DNA of 64,000 bases from Symsagittifera roscoffensis (lineage: Eukaryota; Xenacoelomorpha; Acoela; Convolutidae): positions 45,431,225 through 45,495,224 of the forward strand of contig NC_087066.1 in NCBI RefSeq assembly GCF_963678635.1, read 5' to 3'. The notes under the pieces are model-generated. The model did no database searches, was not told where the DNA came from, and worked only from the letters and a program-made list of their open reading frames with translations. The translations under genes were made by a program, and so were the position numbers. The stretch's first letter is position 1; every line of letters begins with the position of its first letter. Shown here piece by piece: positions 41,732 through 53,100 of the stretch.

Positions 41732-42700
41732 TGTTCGCGTGGAGCCTGGTGGGAATAGAATTAGAAACGCTGACCTCGCATGACAAGTTGAAGTTGGGTG
41801 GAAAAAGTCTAGAAATATACCAGACATTGATGAAACACACTGCTAGGGATAACTCAGGCTTGAGCCTGGCGAGGAGGAAAGACACTACTTGTTTCTTGAG
41901 GTGGATAATGTCGGTGATGACTGACAGCACCATCCTGGCATGTCAACAAAGAGCAATCGGGAGTAAAGCAGTGGAAAGGAGAGTCTCAGCAGTCATCTTG
42001 AATGTATACCAGAGTACTGGGATAGAAAAGGAGGATGGTTCCAGGCAGTCTCTAGAGAACCACAGGAAGTTAGACGAGATACGGAAGTTCTACAACAAGA
42101 AGTTTGAGGAGAGACACGACGTGCATCGTAACTTGGCCTCGTCAGGAGAATACTTGAAACCCAATAAGAAGGGAGAATACCAGTATGTGTCTGGAGTGAT
42201 GGGGATGGCGTACAACCCTTTCCTGGACTCGGAAGCCGGAGGCGCTCACAGAAACTACGAGGTGGCGGAGCTACTAAAGTTTTGGACAGAGAAGATAGTG
42301 GAAATAGACACAGTGGAGAGAGAGAGAGAGAGAGAGACCGAGCTTGGGTTTGATTCTCGAGAAAACACCAGAGGTGATAAGCGTGCCGCGCTCAAGTAAA
42401 AGAGTCGAGCTGAGGATGGGTAACGGGAATGGCATGTTGTTCTCGAATCTGGGAGTGGTGTGGAAATTGCTGAGGCCCTCCTGGTGTCCACATCCCCATG
42501 CGAGCCTGGTCGAGGAAGTCACGGAGCGAGTGAGATTAGCACCGGCGGAGGACGAAGATCTGGCAACATTGAGTATAGTGCACCAGCTGATCTTGCCTCA
42601 GGTGAAGGATTCAAGCGAAGCGACGATTAAACTAGGGTCGGTGAAGAAAATGGAGCCGGGCAGTTGTCTTGACGTGTGGAAATGGCGAGCACACCTGTGA
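41731..42700 (+). CDS. unrecognised accessory ORF, frame changed at a (GA)n run
   Basis: A frame from the ATG at 41,731 runs through NYEVAELLKFWTEKIVEID into a perfect (GA)n microsatellite at 42,315-42,334. The protein-like reading then continues in the next frame to 42,700. Dinucleotide slippage explains the break. No domain is recognised. Confidence 0.45.
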
Positions 42701-43343
42701 TGGACGGTCATGCGTTAGGATACAGTCCTTCCAAAAAGAAGATCTAGTCACCTGGTTTGAAGACATCACAGAGAGGGAGAAGAGTGAAGTACAGATAGTG
42801 GCTGAGTGTTACGCGAGTACCACGGTGAATATAGCAGCAGCTCTGGGATTCTTCTCGAGAATGTGCAGTCTCCAGTCACTGGAGAGGCTAGAGTCAGAAC
42901 ACCACTTGGTGACCGCGTTGAGTGTGGAGTCATGGCCCGGGATGTTGCAGGTAACCCAGAAACACATCAAGAGCTGGAAGGTTGGACTTGAAGCGGAAAT
43001 GGTATTTCCCATGAGCGAAGCCTATGGTCTGCCTCTAAATGCGAAGTCCTTAGTGGGGTCAGTGATGGCCAACCTATGCGGCAGCCACTATCCATTGCAC
43101 ATGGCGATGGTGGAGGTATCCAGCCAAAGAGTATTAATAGACAAGGCCTTCTCAGTGCCTAAGTGTGTAAGACTGGCTCGGATGTCGCATCACTCACACA
43201 GGTTGTTGAGGAAAATCCGAGGGACAGTGCCGAGAGAACAGAGGGATGACTTGAGTGAAATCTGGGGGGAAGAACTTTTGGGAAGAATACCTAATTTAAT
43301 TTTCCCGAGTGTATTTTGTGATAAGTATGTTGAGGTAAGGTGA
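42669..43343 (+). CDS. unrecognised last accessory ORF, running into the 3' LTR
   Basis: A frame of about 205 element codons (EDLVTWFEDITEREKSEVQI, AAALGFFSRMCSLQ, HHLVTALSVESWPGMLQV) is mostly helical and unrecognised. A frame change near 42,690 suggests it continues the preceding ORF. From about 43,290 the frame reads LTR sequence, so its natural C terminus has been lost together with the start of the 3' LTR. Confidence 0.45.
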   Translation: MTCGNGEHTCDGRSCVRIQSFQKEDLVTWFEDITEREKSEVQIVAECYASTTVNIAAALGFFSRMCSLQSLERLESEHHLVTALSVESWPGMLQVTQKHIKSWKVGLEAEMVFPMSEAYGLPLNAKSLVGSVMANLCGSHYPLHMAMVEVSSQRVLIDKAFSVPKCVRLARMSHHSHRLLRKIRGTVPREQRDDLSEIWGEELLGRIPNLIFPSVFCDKYVEVR

Positions 43344-43685
43344 AATTTAGGTTGATCCATCTGAAATGGATCAAAGTTCCACTCTCCAAAAAAAAGTAAC
43401 TTAACGGATTGTTCCGACCCTGTTTTTAACGGCGTTCGTGTATTTTGGGTATTTTGAGACCTAAGTATGGGGACGTTGTTATTTTCTAGAGTGGGGGGGG
43501 GGTATTTTGGTAGTGGCCTTTAAGCTGTAACGGGTTCTAGTCTCATGTCGCAAGTGAACCGAATTGGCTCCGACCGTTTTTGAGGTAGAAAAACACAAGA
43601 GATAGTGTCCCTGACTCTTGAGCCAATGGTTATAGGGCCTATTTTTCTTAAGCCTCATATGTGAACGATGTAGGCGACTGTTACA
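43286..43685 (+). repeat. 3' LTR of the giant element, 5'-truncated
   Basis: Matches 23,690-24,071 closely and ends at the same GACTGTTACA. The first ~500 bases of the LTR are absent. The junction with the coding frame lies at a short shared 'tacctat/tacctaa' stretch, consistent with a microhomology deletion. It contains a ~15-base segment (atgtcgcaagtgaac) that the 5' LTR lacks. Confidence 0.85.
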
Positions 43686-44064
43686 TTTCGCATAAAACCC
43701 AGTCATTGCATTGTTCAAAGTTTAGTTTTCAGTTATAAGTTTAAGTTTCTTCAGGTCTCTACAGTTGTTGCATTCGCATAAAATGCGCCAAGTGCATGTA
43801 TCTGATTCGTTGTATGTTTAGGGAAAAGTAAATAGTTACCATTTTTAGGCCATCAGTCAAACGACTTTTGGTCAGCTTTCGTTTACATGCAACAATAACC
43901 ACATAGCTGGGTCTCGGATCCTCAGACTACGTGATTACTAATAAAAGCATGGCTCGGAATCCATTGATTACTAAGTTTTTGGTGAAAATATATAATAAAT
44001 CCATTGGAGATGAATTGACTCTTTCCTCTTTCTAACTACTCATGCTTTAAAAAACTATGTAAAA
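43686..44064. other. host flank, no gene seen
   Basis: AT-rich, no shared repeat noticed. No copy of the bases flanking the 5' LTR is found here, so target-site duplication is not supported. Confidence 0.4.
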
Positions 44065-45436
44065 AACCGGAGTTAATTAAAAACTTCAAGGCATTACAGC
44101 AGCTTAAAAAGTACGTTTGATAGCCTCACAGTTAAACTACAGTCTCTGGGCACCGGGGCTCCAATTCCGTCTTCCCTCCAATTCCATATTTCCTCGTTAT
44201 CTCTCCAATCTCGTGGTACGGGAGGGTACAGATCCACTCCAGATGTCCCATTGGACCTTTTTCCTCTGATCCATTTCAGCTAAGTGTCTTATCGTGTCTG
44301 GTCGTCACGATAAGAGGCTCCGTTCTCTTTCTCTATTTTCCTACGACTGTTTCTCGTCGTGTTAGTTCGGATGTGTGTTATTTGTTTTCCTTTTTGGTCA
44401 ACAAACGGGCCGTTTTTACATTACTGGGAAATATTCCACTTCCAATCGAAAATTTGAAAACTCAAATTTCTAGAATAATCCTACCCTCCGTTTCGTAACG
44501 AATTCGATGCTAACGTCGATAATATCTTTTTCATTCTCACGGAGGGTTCGACTGTGCCAATCCGGGGGCATGGCCCATACTCCCCGGATAGTCGCTTCAA
44601 TGTCCCCATTGAAGGCATAACTCCGGGTTTTTTTCAAGTGGGGGTTCAGTTTTCTATAATCAATTCACTCATCGCATTAGAAATTGAAATTTTTTTCGTC
44701 ACACATTTCGCCGCGTGTCATAAATGGCATCATACTACATTTCACTGCCTTTAATTTTTTCACAAAATTTTCACCAGGATGAGTGACCTAGATAAAGTTT
44801 ATTTTCTGACTACTTATGTCATGTCATCATGAAATAGGTTTTGTACATGCTGATTTGAAAAGGTTTGGGAAGTGGCATGGCCATACACCCGTTAAAACTA
44901 ACGTAGTGTTACTCACAAAGTATAATCGTTTATTTGTGTTGTTGCCCTCAATATTAAAGCTAAGAAACTCTGTGGCTAGGAAAGGTAATGAGGTAACCTC
45001 CCTCCTCAAACGAGCGTATCCAATTCCTACCAGGTCGCCACAAAGTGAACATGTGTCCTACACAGGTTAAGTGTTTCAGTCAATTTTAAATAGGGTAATA
45101 TACTCACCTAAGTCCTGCATAAGTACATAGCAATAAGCTAAAACTTATCATTGCATTTTAACAATTGTAGAAACAAATCCTAACAATTGCAAAGTCTGGT
45201 TTGGCCAGACATCAACAAATTAAAAAGACTAAATCAATTTCAATAATCAATTTTGGTCGATTTGTTCAAGTTTTCGAACACTACAACAATTTGGTTTTTC
45301 ATTTCTCTTCACTTCTGCTCCGTGTCTCATCTTCACTCCTCACTCCATCGCTTCCTGATCCTGTTCACCCATCTCGTTGCAACATGTCAGCAGAAAAGAA
45401 TTGCTGGCCGTGCCCCAATTTTTTGCTCCAGCGATC

Positions 45437-45870
45437 ACTGCTTGCAACTGTCCCAAGACTTTTCCGCTCTGTCCCAAGACTTCATGCTACTGTCGCAAGA
45501 CTTTTCTGTACTGTCTCAAGACTTTTCGGCAGGGTCCCAAGACTTTTCCACTCTGTCCCAAGACTTCCTGGTACTGTCACAAAACTTTTCCGCTCTGTCC
45601 CAAGATTTTTCGGTACTGTCCCAAGACTTTTCCGCTCTGTCCCAAGACTTCCTGGTACTGTCCCAAGACTTTTCCACTATGTCCCAAGACTTCCTGGTAC
45701 TGTGCCAAGACTTTTCCACTCTGTCCCAAGACTTCCCGGTACTGTCTCAAGACTTTTCCGGCACTGTCCTGAGACTTTTTGTTACCGTCCCAAGACTTCT
45801 TCGTACTGTCCCAGGACTCGGTCACTTCAGTGTTGGAACACACACTGTCCCAAGACCTCTTCGTCCTTAG
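45437..45870 (-). repeat. 21-bp tandem array of the minus-strand LTR element
   Basis: Units such as 'tgtcccaagacttttccgctc' run head to tail. The core is the reverse complement of CTTGGGACAGT in the giant element, but the period is 21 rather than 14. All open frames across it are repeat artefacts. Confidence 0.88.
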
Positions 45871-47486
45871 TGTTGGGACAAACTGATTTCTTCTTCTTCG
45901 TTGTTCGGACTCTTGAACCACTATCCCTGGTACCACCACTTGAGCTCTAGTATAAAAATTTCCCCAAAACTCAACCTTACTGGCCAAAAGTTTCAAATGC
46001 TAACCCACCTGCCACCTGTATTTATCTCCCTTTTTTATTCTGATGCAAGTTGAAATTCAACTTGTTCGCCGGTGTGTTGTGATCACCTGTTTGTTCAAAA
46101 ACCGATAAAAGTCGTACCAAAAACGTAAAAACACAAACGAGAAAAAATTATTAAAAAAAACAGAAAGATGAGCCCAACTAAAATCAGAGTTGAACAATGT
46201 CGTCCTTTCGTAGAAAAAATGTCTGGTACCTGATTTTCACGCGTTTCCCTCACCCTCTTAACGTTCTTATGGGGTATTGTCCTTCCGGGTTTCAAAAACT
46301 GTCTTTCTCCGTTCCCCCCACCCGATCCCACCAGGGTACCTACCTTAATTCGATCTTAAATTTGGATATCCTCTCTATGTAATTCACGCGTGTAAGATTA
46401 TAATGTAACTAAATCGACGAAATAGATTGATAGTTACTTTAACGTGTCCCCCTTTTTACAATTTGCAACTGCCAACCTCTAACCTAACCAACCCCCTTCT
46501 AACCTCCCCCCTATTTAGCCCCCTTCTTAAGCCGAAAATTACCTTAAGCGCTGGGTTCTAAACCTCTCGAGAGAAAACCGTAGAACCTGTTTCCAAGCTC
46601 TGCTCAAGTAAAAACGTTACTCAAAACGGTGGAGTTCCGCTCATCCAATTTTACACTTATCTCCTATAATGTAATGTGGATTCTAACGATACCCGATTGA
46701 CCAACCAAAACACCTCTGCGTGTCCCCCTCTGGTTGTTCTGATTCCGTTCTGGTTGTCTCCTTGGTCCGTCCAGCACCTTTCTCCAGCACTACTTTCCCA
46801 CTTGGCTGGTCACCTGTTCCAGTCCGGTCTCCCAGTGGTTCGTAGATTGACCAAACAAAACACCCCTGTGCGCCTTCTCTGTTCGGTCCCGTCGGTGCTG
46901 GATGTCCCCTTGTCGTGTCCAGCACTTGTCGGGTTCCTTTCTTGTGAATCACTTTCCTACTTGGCAGATAACCTTTTCCAGTCAAGTCTCCTAGTGGTCC
47001 AGCTAAGTTGCAAGCTATCTGAAAACCCTTGACAACGCCCCACACTCGGGCACCTTTTTAAATTGCTGAAAATATTGAAACGATCGGTCATATTAAATTA
47101 GTATGGGTATACTTTTTAATTAATAAAAAGGTTTGATACAACTAATCTGAGGTCAAAGTCACTGTCATTTTTTTAATTGGTTTTTTGTTCCTTTTTCTAT
47201 TCTTTTTCGGTTTTTTGCTTAGCTTTTTGTCTTTTTGCTCGTTTTTTAGTCCCCCTAGTTGCCTCCCCTTACTCGGTTAGCTAGGCCTCGTTCGGGGAGT
47301 GTACCAGGAAGTTTTCTCGAGTTTTCTTAAAAAAACTATCACGGTACCACCGGAAGGTTTACACGTTCCCGCTGAACCGTACCACCGGTACTCTAGACTG
47401 GGCATATAGCCCGGAGCTGTGTCAAGTGGGTTCGACTCCGTAGTCATGTTGTCGTAAAAACACCCAGGAGCGCCATATAAACACTA

Positions 47487-48378
47487 TGTAACAGTCGCCT
47501 ACTTAAATCACATATGAGGTTAAAGAAAAATAGGCCCTATAACCATTGGCTCAAGAGTCAGGGACACTATCTCTTGTGTTTCTACCTCGAACGGTCGAAC
47601 CCAATTCGGTTCACTGGCGACATGAGACTAAAACCCTAGTTACAGCTTAAAAGCCACTACCAAAATACCCCCCCCCCTTTCTAGAAAACAAAAACATCCC
47701 CATACTTAGGTCTCAAAATACCCAAAATGCGCGAACGCCGTTAAAAACAGGGTCGGATCAGTCCGTATGGTTACTTTTTATTAGACAGTGGAACTTTAAT
47801 CCAATTCAGATGAATCAACTTAAACTCTCCTTACCTCAACATAACAATTTTAAAACACACTCAAGAAAACTAAATTGGGTACTCACATACCAGCACACTC
47901 GAGAATTGGAGTAACTTAATTAACTAGCGACTCTAGCATAAATGTAATAACTTGGGAAGTTTGCTATTAACAAATTCCAACAAAGGAAATGGGTTTTGAC
48001 TTGAGAATTAAAGTTTTGGTTTAGACCATTGGGACACTTCGGTTGTCCACCTTTCCACCGGAGGTTCACTCTGGTCCATTTCGAATAAAAATGCTCTTCT
48101 TTCGTAATCATTTTGTCTCCTATTTCAGCATACGACAGCTCTACTTGCGTGTGTTTTGTATCTGGAAATTGCAAATAGCAATTTCCCACTGCTTTTTACA
48201 AATATTTTCCCGCGTTTGTAATTCGGTGGTTCTGATGTTGCATTTCTGAGATTCTCAGTTTTCGCGAGAAAGTTGAGCATGACAGGCTCAATTCGAGTTT
48301 TTGAAAAAATACATTTCACCTCAAAATTACGTTGTTTGTATTTCTCAACGTCAAACTTCCAAATATGACCGACTGGCC
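47487..48378 (-). repeat. LTR of the minus-strand element
   Basis: About 892 bp, aligning end to end with 23,188-24,071 on the opposite strand and ending in the same TGTTACA. The first base of the TG start reads G here. The leader next to it keeps the candidate primer-binding motif. Confidence 0.75.
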
Positions 48379-50103
48379 TATCCTAGCTTCTCATTATCAG
48401 TAAATGAATCTAGATGTTATTTAAGTTCAATTCAGGGCATAACTAGGAAGCTAAAAGTTCGTATAAAAAAGTTTGAGTTCAAGTCCCAAGACCCCTCCGG
48501 ATTCCCGAATCGGGGGAAATAACACCCCTATTTCCTCTCCAGGAGGCTTGTTTCCACCTTTCACCGTAGGCATGAATGGCCTTGCAACGATTGCAGCAAC
48601 ACAATCGTCGTGTCGCAACTCGGAGCCGTCTCTGCTAATACTCTGTCGTATTTCTCTATTTCTCGTCGTTTTTCTCACAACTGTCGTGGTTGTTGTTTTC
48701 GCAACTTCTATCGTTGTTCTGTTTTTATTTTGGATCTCTTCCAAAATGTCCATTTTTGACATTTCACGGAAGTGTGACGTCACAATTCGAGTTTTTAAAA
48801 TTTAGGAATTTCCGAATCCTTCAGCCTTTACGATTTATCTAATCGTCTGAATAACACTGTTAATCCTCTAAAACTGCCAATTCGGAAGGTTAGCTGCTAG
48901 CCCTCCGTTCCTGTCTTTTGGTCAATTCTGGTCGAATGTCAATTCTGGTCGTTCTTCTGCAGTAGACGTAGACAATGGCACTAATTTTTTGGCACTTATA
49001 AGGTTTGAGTTGACATTGTAGAGACGTTCAAAATCACGTAAAGCTCTGTTTAGACGCTAGTGAATCGTTTTGTATGTCCGTGCGAATGTTACAAAAGACC
49101 CATAGCATCATATGAGGACATTCTGTACGAGTTTCAACTCCGGTTCATTCTGTGTAATTGTTATTTTTCTCATTCTGATCGGCTTTGCTTCCAAAAATCT
49201 CACTTTCTAATTTTCTTACCTTATACTTTTCTTTTCCCTATTTTATGAAATTCCGACGATTTGTTTGCATGGGTGATATGATGAAGGACTAATGAATTGA
49301 CTTCGGTTAACATCATACTTTCTGATCTGATTCATTAAAGATAAAACTTGATACTTTAGAGTTTTGACTACAAAAATTGCTACAAAAGTTAGATTTTGGA
49401 CTACCAAAGTTAATAAACGGAGCTATAATGGAATTTCATCTTAGAAAAGTACATAGAGACCGATATCTGTGCTTGGTGACCAAATTGTTTAAGTCAAGTG
49501 TATGATGGCTGCAAGTTTTTTTCTTTCTTACAGTCATTTCCTTCAAGTCTTCTTTTCCCCGTTAGATCTTGTACATATCAATTTCAGTAGCTTTCCAATG
49601 CTTCTTTAATCTTCTTTAACAAATTAGTTAAGACTCGGCGCTCTAAAACCGTTAGTCCATGGTCAAAATTCTTTAATAATTGTTTTTTTAATTATATGGT
49701 CATGACGACTAATGTTAAGAAAATGCTTTTTAATCATGCTTTTTAATCATTTTTATTAAAGTAAACGAGCAGTATTGTTTTTTTTTGAACTGGATGATGA
49801 TAACAATTCGGTATGAGAAATTATCTACAACAACCTATTTGCGAGTTTTTAAAATAGACGAATTTAATAAAAATCATTTTTGGATGCAAACGTAGCGTAA
49901 TTTAATACGCGAGACCTGTCGATCATGTTAAATTAAAAGTTTTTCAGTCGCTCGTTCTCTTGTTTTAAGAACCTAGTTCAACAGATCAATTATTGCTATT
50001 ATAGAAGAGGGGCGGTTGAAGTAAATACCTTTAATGACACTGCATTAAATGCTGACTTGACTTGATTCCTGCAAAATTGTTTATTGATGTATTATATTAT
50101 GCT
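48379..50103. other. stretch within duplication copy 1, no gene seen
   Basis: A 110-codon minus-strand frame at 48,451-48,783 has no recognisable motif. The remainder is AT-rich and is duplicated at 52,703-54,115. Confidence 0.4.
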
Positions 50104-50118
50104 AACCTTTATTTATAT

Positions 50119-53100
50119 AACCGGAGTTAATTAAAAACTTCAAGGCATTACAGCAGCTAAAAAAGTACGTTTGATAGCCTCACAGTTAAACCACAGTCTC
50201 TGGGCACCGGGGCGTCAATTCCGTCTTCCCTCTAATTCCGTATTCCCTCGTTATCTCGTGGTACGGGAGGGTACAGATCCGCTCCAGATTTCCCACTAGA
50301 CTTTTTTCTTCTGATCCATTTCAGCTAAGCGTCTTATCAGGTCTGGTCGTCACGATAAGAGGCTCCGTTATCTTTCTCGATTTTCCCACGACTTTTTTAT
50401 GTCGTGTTAGTTCGGATGTGTGTTCTTTGTTCTCCTTTTTGGTCAAACGGGCCGTTTTTACATTTCTGAGAAATATTCCACTTCCAATCGAAAATTTGAA
50501 AACTCAAAATTCTAGAATAATCCTCCCCTCCGTTTCGTAACGAATTCGATGCTAACGTCGATAATATCTTTTTCATTCTCACGGAGGGTTCGACTGTGCC
50601 AATCCGGGGGCATGGCCCATACTCCCCGGATAGTCGCTTCAATGTCCCCATTGAAGGCATAACTCCGGGTTTTTTTCAAGTGGGGGTTCAGTTTTCTATA
50701 ATCAATTCACTCATCGCATTAGAAATTGAAATTTTTTTCGTCACACATTTCGCCGCGTGTCATAAATGGCATCATACTACATTTCACTGCCTTTAATTTT
50801 TTCACAAAATTTTCACCAGGATGAGTGACCTAGATAAAGTTTATTTTCTGACTACTTATGTCATGTCATCATGAAATAGGTTTTGTACATGCTGATTTGA
50901 AAAGGTTTGGGAAGTGGCACGGCCATACACCCGTTAAAACTAACGTAGTGTTGCTCACAAAGTATAATCGTTTATTTGTGTTGTTGCCCTCAATATTAAA
51001 GCTAAGAAACTCTGTGGCTAGGAAAGGTAATGAGGCAACCTCCCTCCTCGAACGAGCGTATCCAATTCCTACCAGGTCGCCACAAAGTGAACATGTGTCC
51101 TACACAGGTTAAGTGTTTCAGTCATTTTTAAATAGGTTAATATACTCAACTAAGTCCTGCATAAGTAGATAGCAATAAGCTAAAACTTATCATTGCAATT
51201 TAACAATTGTAAAAACAATTCCTAACAATTGCAAAGTCTGGTTTGGCCAGACATCAACAAATTAAAGAGTCTAAAAGTTTCAATAATCAATCCTAGTCGA
51301 TTTGTTGAAGTTTTCGCACACTACAACAGTTAGGTTTTTCATTTCTCTTCACTTCCGCTCCGTGTCTCGTCTTCACTCCTCACTCCATCGCTTCCTGATC
51401 CTGTTCACCCATCTCGTTGTCTTCCGGGACTTTCTGCAACATGTCAACAGAATAGAATTGCTGGCCGTGCCCCAACTTTTTTGTTCCAGCAATCACTGCT
51501 TGCAACTGTCCCAAGACTTTTCCGCTCATCCCAAGACTTCTTGGTAACTGTCCCAAGACTTTTCTGTACTGTCTCAAGACTTTTCGGCACTGTCCCAAGA
51601 TTTTCTGTACTGTCTCAAGACTTCTTGCTGCTGTCCCAAGTATTTTCCATTCTGTCCCAAGACTTCCTGGTACTGTCCCAAGACTTTTCCGCTCTGTCCC
51701 AAGATTTTTCGGTAGAGTCCCAAGACTTTCCTGCTCTGTCGCAAGACTTCCTGGTACTGTCCCAAGACTTTTCCGCACTTTCCCAAGACTTCTTGGTACT
51801 ATCCCAAGACTTTTCCACTCTGTCCCAAGACTTCCCGGTACTGTCCCAAGACTTTTCCACTCTGTCCCAAGACTTCCTGGTACTGTCCCAAGACCTTTCC
51901 GGCACTGTCCTCAGACTTTTTGTTACCGTCCCAAGACTTCTTCGTACTGTCCCAGGACTCCGTCACTTCAGTGTTGGAACACACACTGTCCCAAGACCCC
52001 TTCGTCCTTAGTGTTGGGACAAACTGATTTCTTCTTCTTCGTTGTTGGGACTCTTGAACCACTATCCCTGGTACCACCACTTGAACTCTAGTATAAAAAT
52101 TTCCCCAAAACCCAACCTTACTGGCCAAAAATTTCAAATGCTAACCCCCCTGTATTTATCTCCCTTTAATAATCTGATGCAAGTTGAAATTCAACTTGTT
52201 CGCCGATGTGTTGTGATCACCTGTTTGTTCAAAAACCGATAAATTTCGTATCGAAAACGTAAAAACACTAACGAGAAAAAATTATAAAAACAGAGAGATG
52301 AACCCAACTAAAATCAGAGGTGAACAATGTCGTCCTTTCGTGGAAAAAATGTCTGATACCTAATTATCACGCTTTTTTCTCCCCCCTCTTAACCCTCTAA
52401 ACTGTCTATCTCCGTTCCCCCCACCCGATCCGACCAGGGTACCTACCTTAATTCGATCTTAAATTTGGATATCCTCTCTCTGTATTTCAAGCGTGTAAGA
52501 TTATAATGTAACTAAATCGACGATATAGATTGATAGTTACTTTAACGTCTCCCCACTTTTTACAATTTGCAACTGCTAACCTCTAACCTAACCAGCCCCC
52601 CTTCTAACCTCCCCCCTATTTAGCCCCCTTCTTAAGCCGAAAATTACCTTAAGCGCTTGGTGCTAAACCTCTCGAGAGAAAACCGTAGAACCTGTTTCGA
52701 AGCGTGGTTGTTGTTTTCGCAACTTCTATCGTTGTTCTGTTTTTATTTTGGATTTCTTCCAAAATGGCAGTTTTTGACGTTTCTCGGAAGTGTGACGTCA
52801 CAATTCGAGTTTTTAAAATTTAAGAATTTCCGAATCCTTCAGCCTTCATGATTTATCTCATCGTCTGAATAACACTGTTAATCCTCTAAAACTGCCAATT
52901 CGGAAGGTTAGCTGCTAGCCCTCCGTTACTGTCTTTTGCATAATTCTGGTCGAATGTCAATTCTGGTCGTTCTCCTGCAGTAGACAATGGCACATATTTT
53001 TTGGCACTTATAAGGCTTGAGTTGACATAGTAGAGACGTTCAAAATCACGTAAAGCTCTGTTTAGACGCTAGCGAATCGTTTTGTATGTCCGTGCGAATG

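Larger units (their letters stand above)
23188..43685 (+). mobile_element. giant Ty3/gypsy-type LTR element with accessory genes, degenerate
   Basis: In order: LTR 23,188-24,071; leader with 69-bp and 14-bp tandem arrays; gag 26,682-28,876; protease, RT, RNase H and integrase to about 35,001; macro-domain frame; spacer; six to eight further frames to about 43,290; and a 5'-truncated 3' LTR to 43,685. The domain order PR-RT-RH-IN is that of Ty3/gypsy. Coding regions are visibly purine-rich and less AT-rich than the host DNA throughout 26.7-43.3 kb, which supports one unit. At about 20.5 kb it is far longer than the usual 5-10 kb. The LTR portions match at roughly 95% by eye. Stops and frameshifts show it is not intact. 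No target duplication was found. Confidence 0.85.
45437..48378 (-). mobile_element. 5' part of a related LTR element on the minus strand
   Basis: Read on the minus strand the order is LTR (48,378 to 47,487), leader (47,486 to about 45,880) with two to three 69-bp-type units, then a tandem array to about 45,437. This matches the first ~3 kb of the giant element, more diverged. No gag or pol follows; the sequence below 45,437 is unrelated, so the rest is lost. Confidence 0.8.
44065..50103 (+). repeat. tandem segmental duplication, copy 1
   Basis: The sequence from 'aaccggagttaattaaaaac' at 44,065 to 'attatattatgct' at 50,103 recurs from 50,119 to 54,115. Large parts (49,060-49,930 against 53,080-53,950) show only a handful of differences by eye, so the event is recent. 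No host gene is recognised in the unit. Confidence 0.88.

Noticed and set aside
44554-44754. A 66-codon frame perfectly conserved at 50,596-50,796
   Set aside because: Identity reflects the recent segmental duplication rather than selection; no motif and poor coding character.
45201-45996. A 249-codon plus-strand frame and minus-strand frames with repeated SQDF or SWDS units
   Set aside because: Products of the 21-bp array; the equivalent frames in the duplicate copy have a different unit order and number.
48451-48783. A 110-codon minus-strand frame with a Lys/Thr-rich start
   Set aside because: No recognisable domain, no splice or start context, and only part of it survives in the duplicate.
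51481-52011. A 176-codon frame similar to the one above
   Set aside because: Same array in the second duplication copy.
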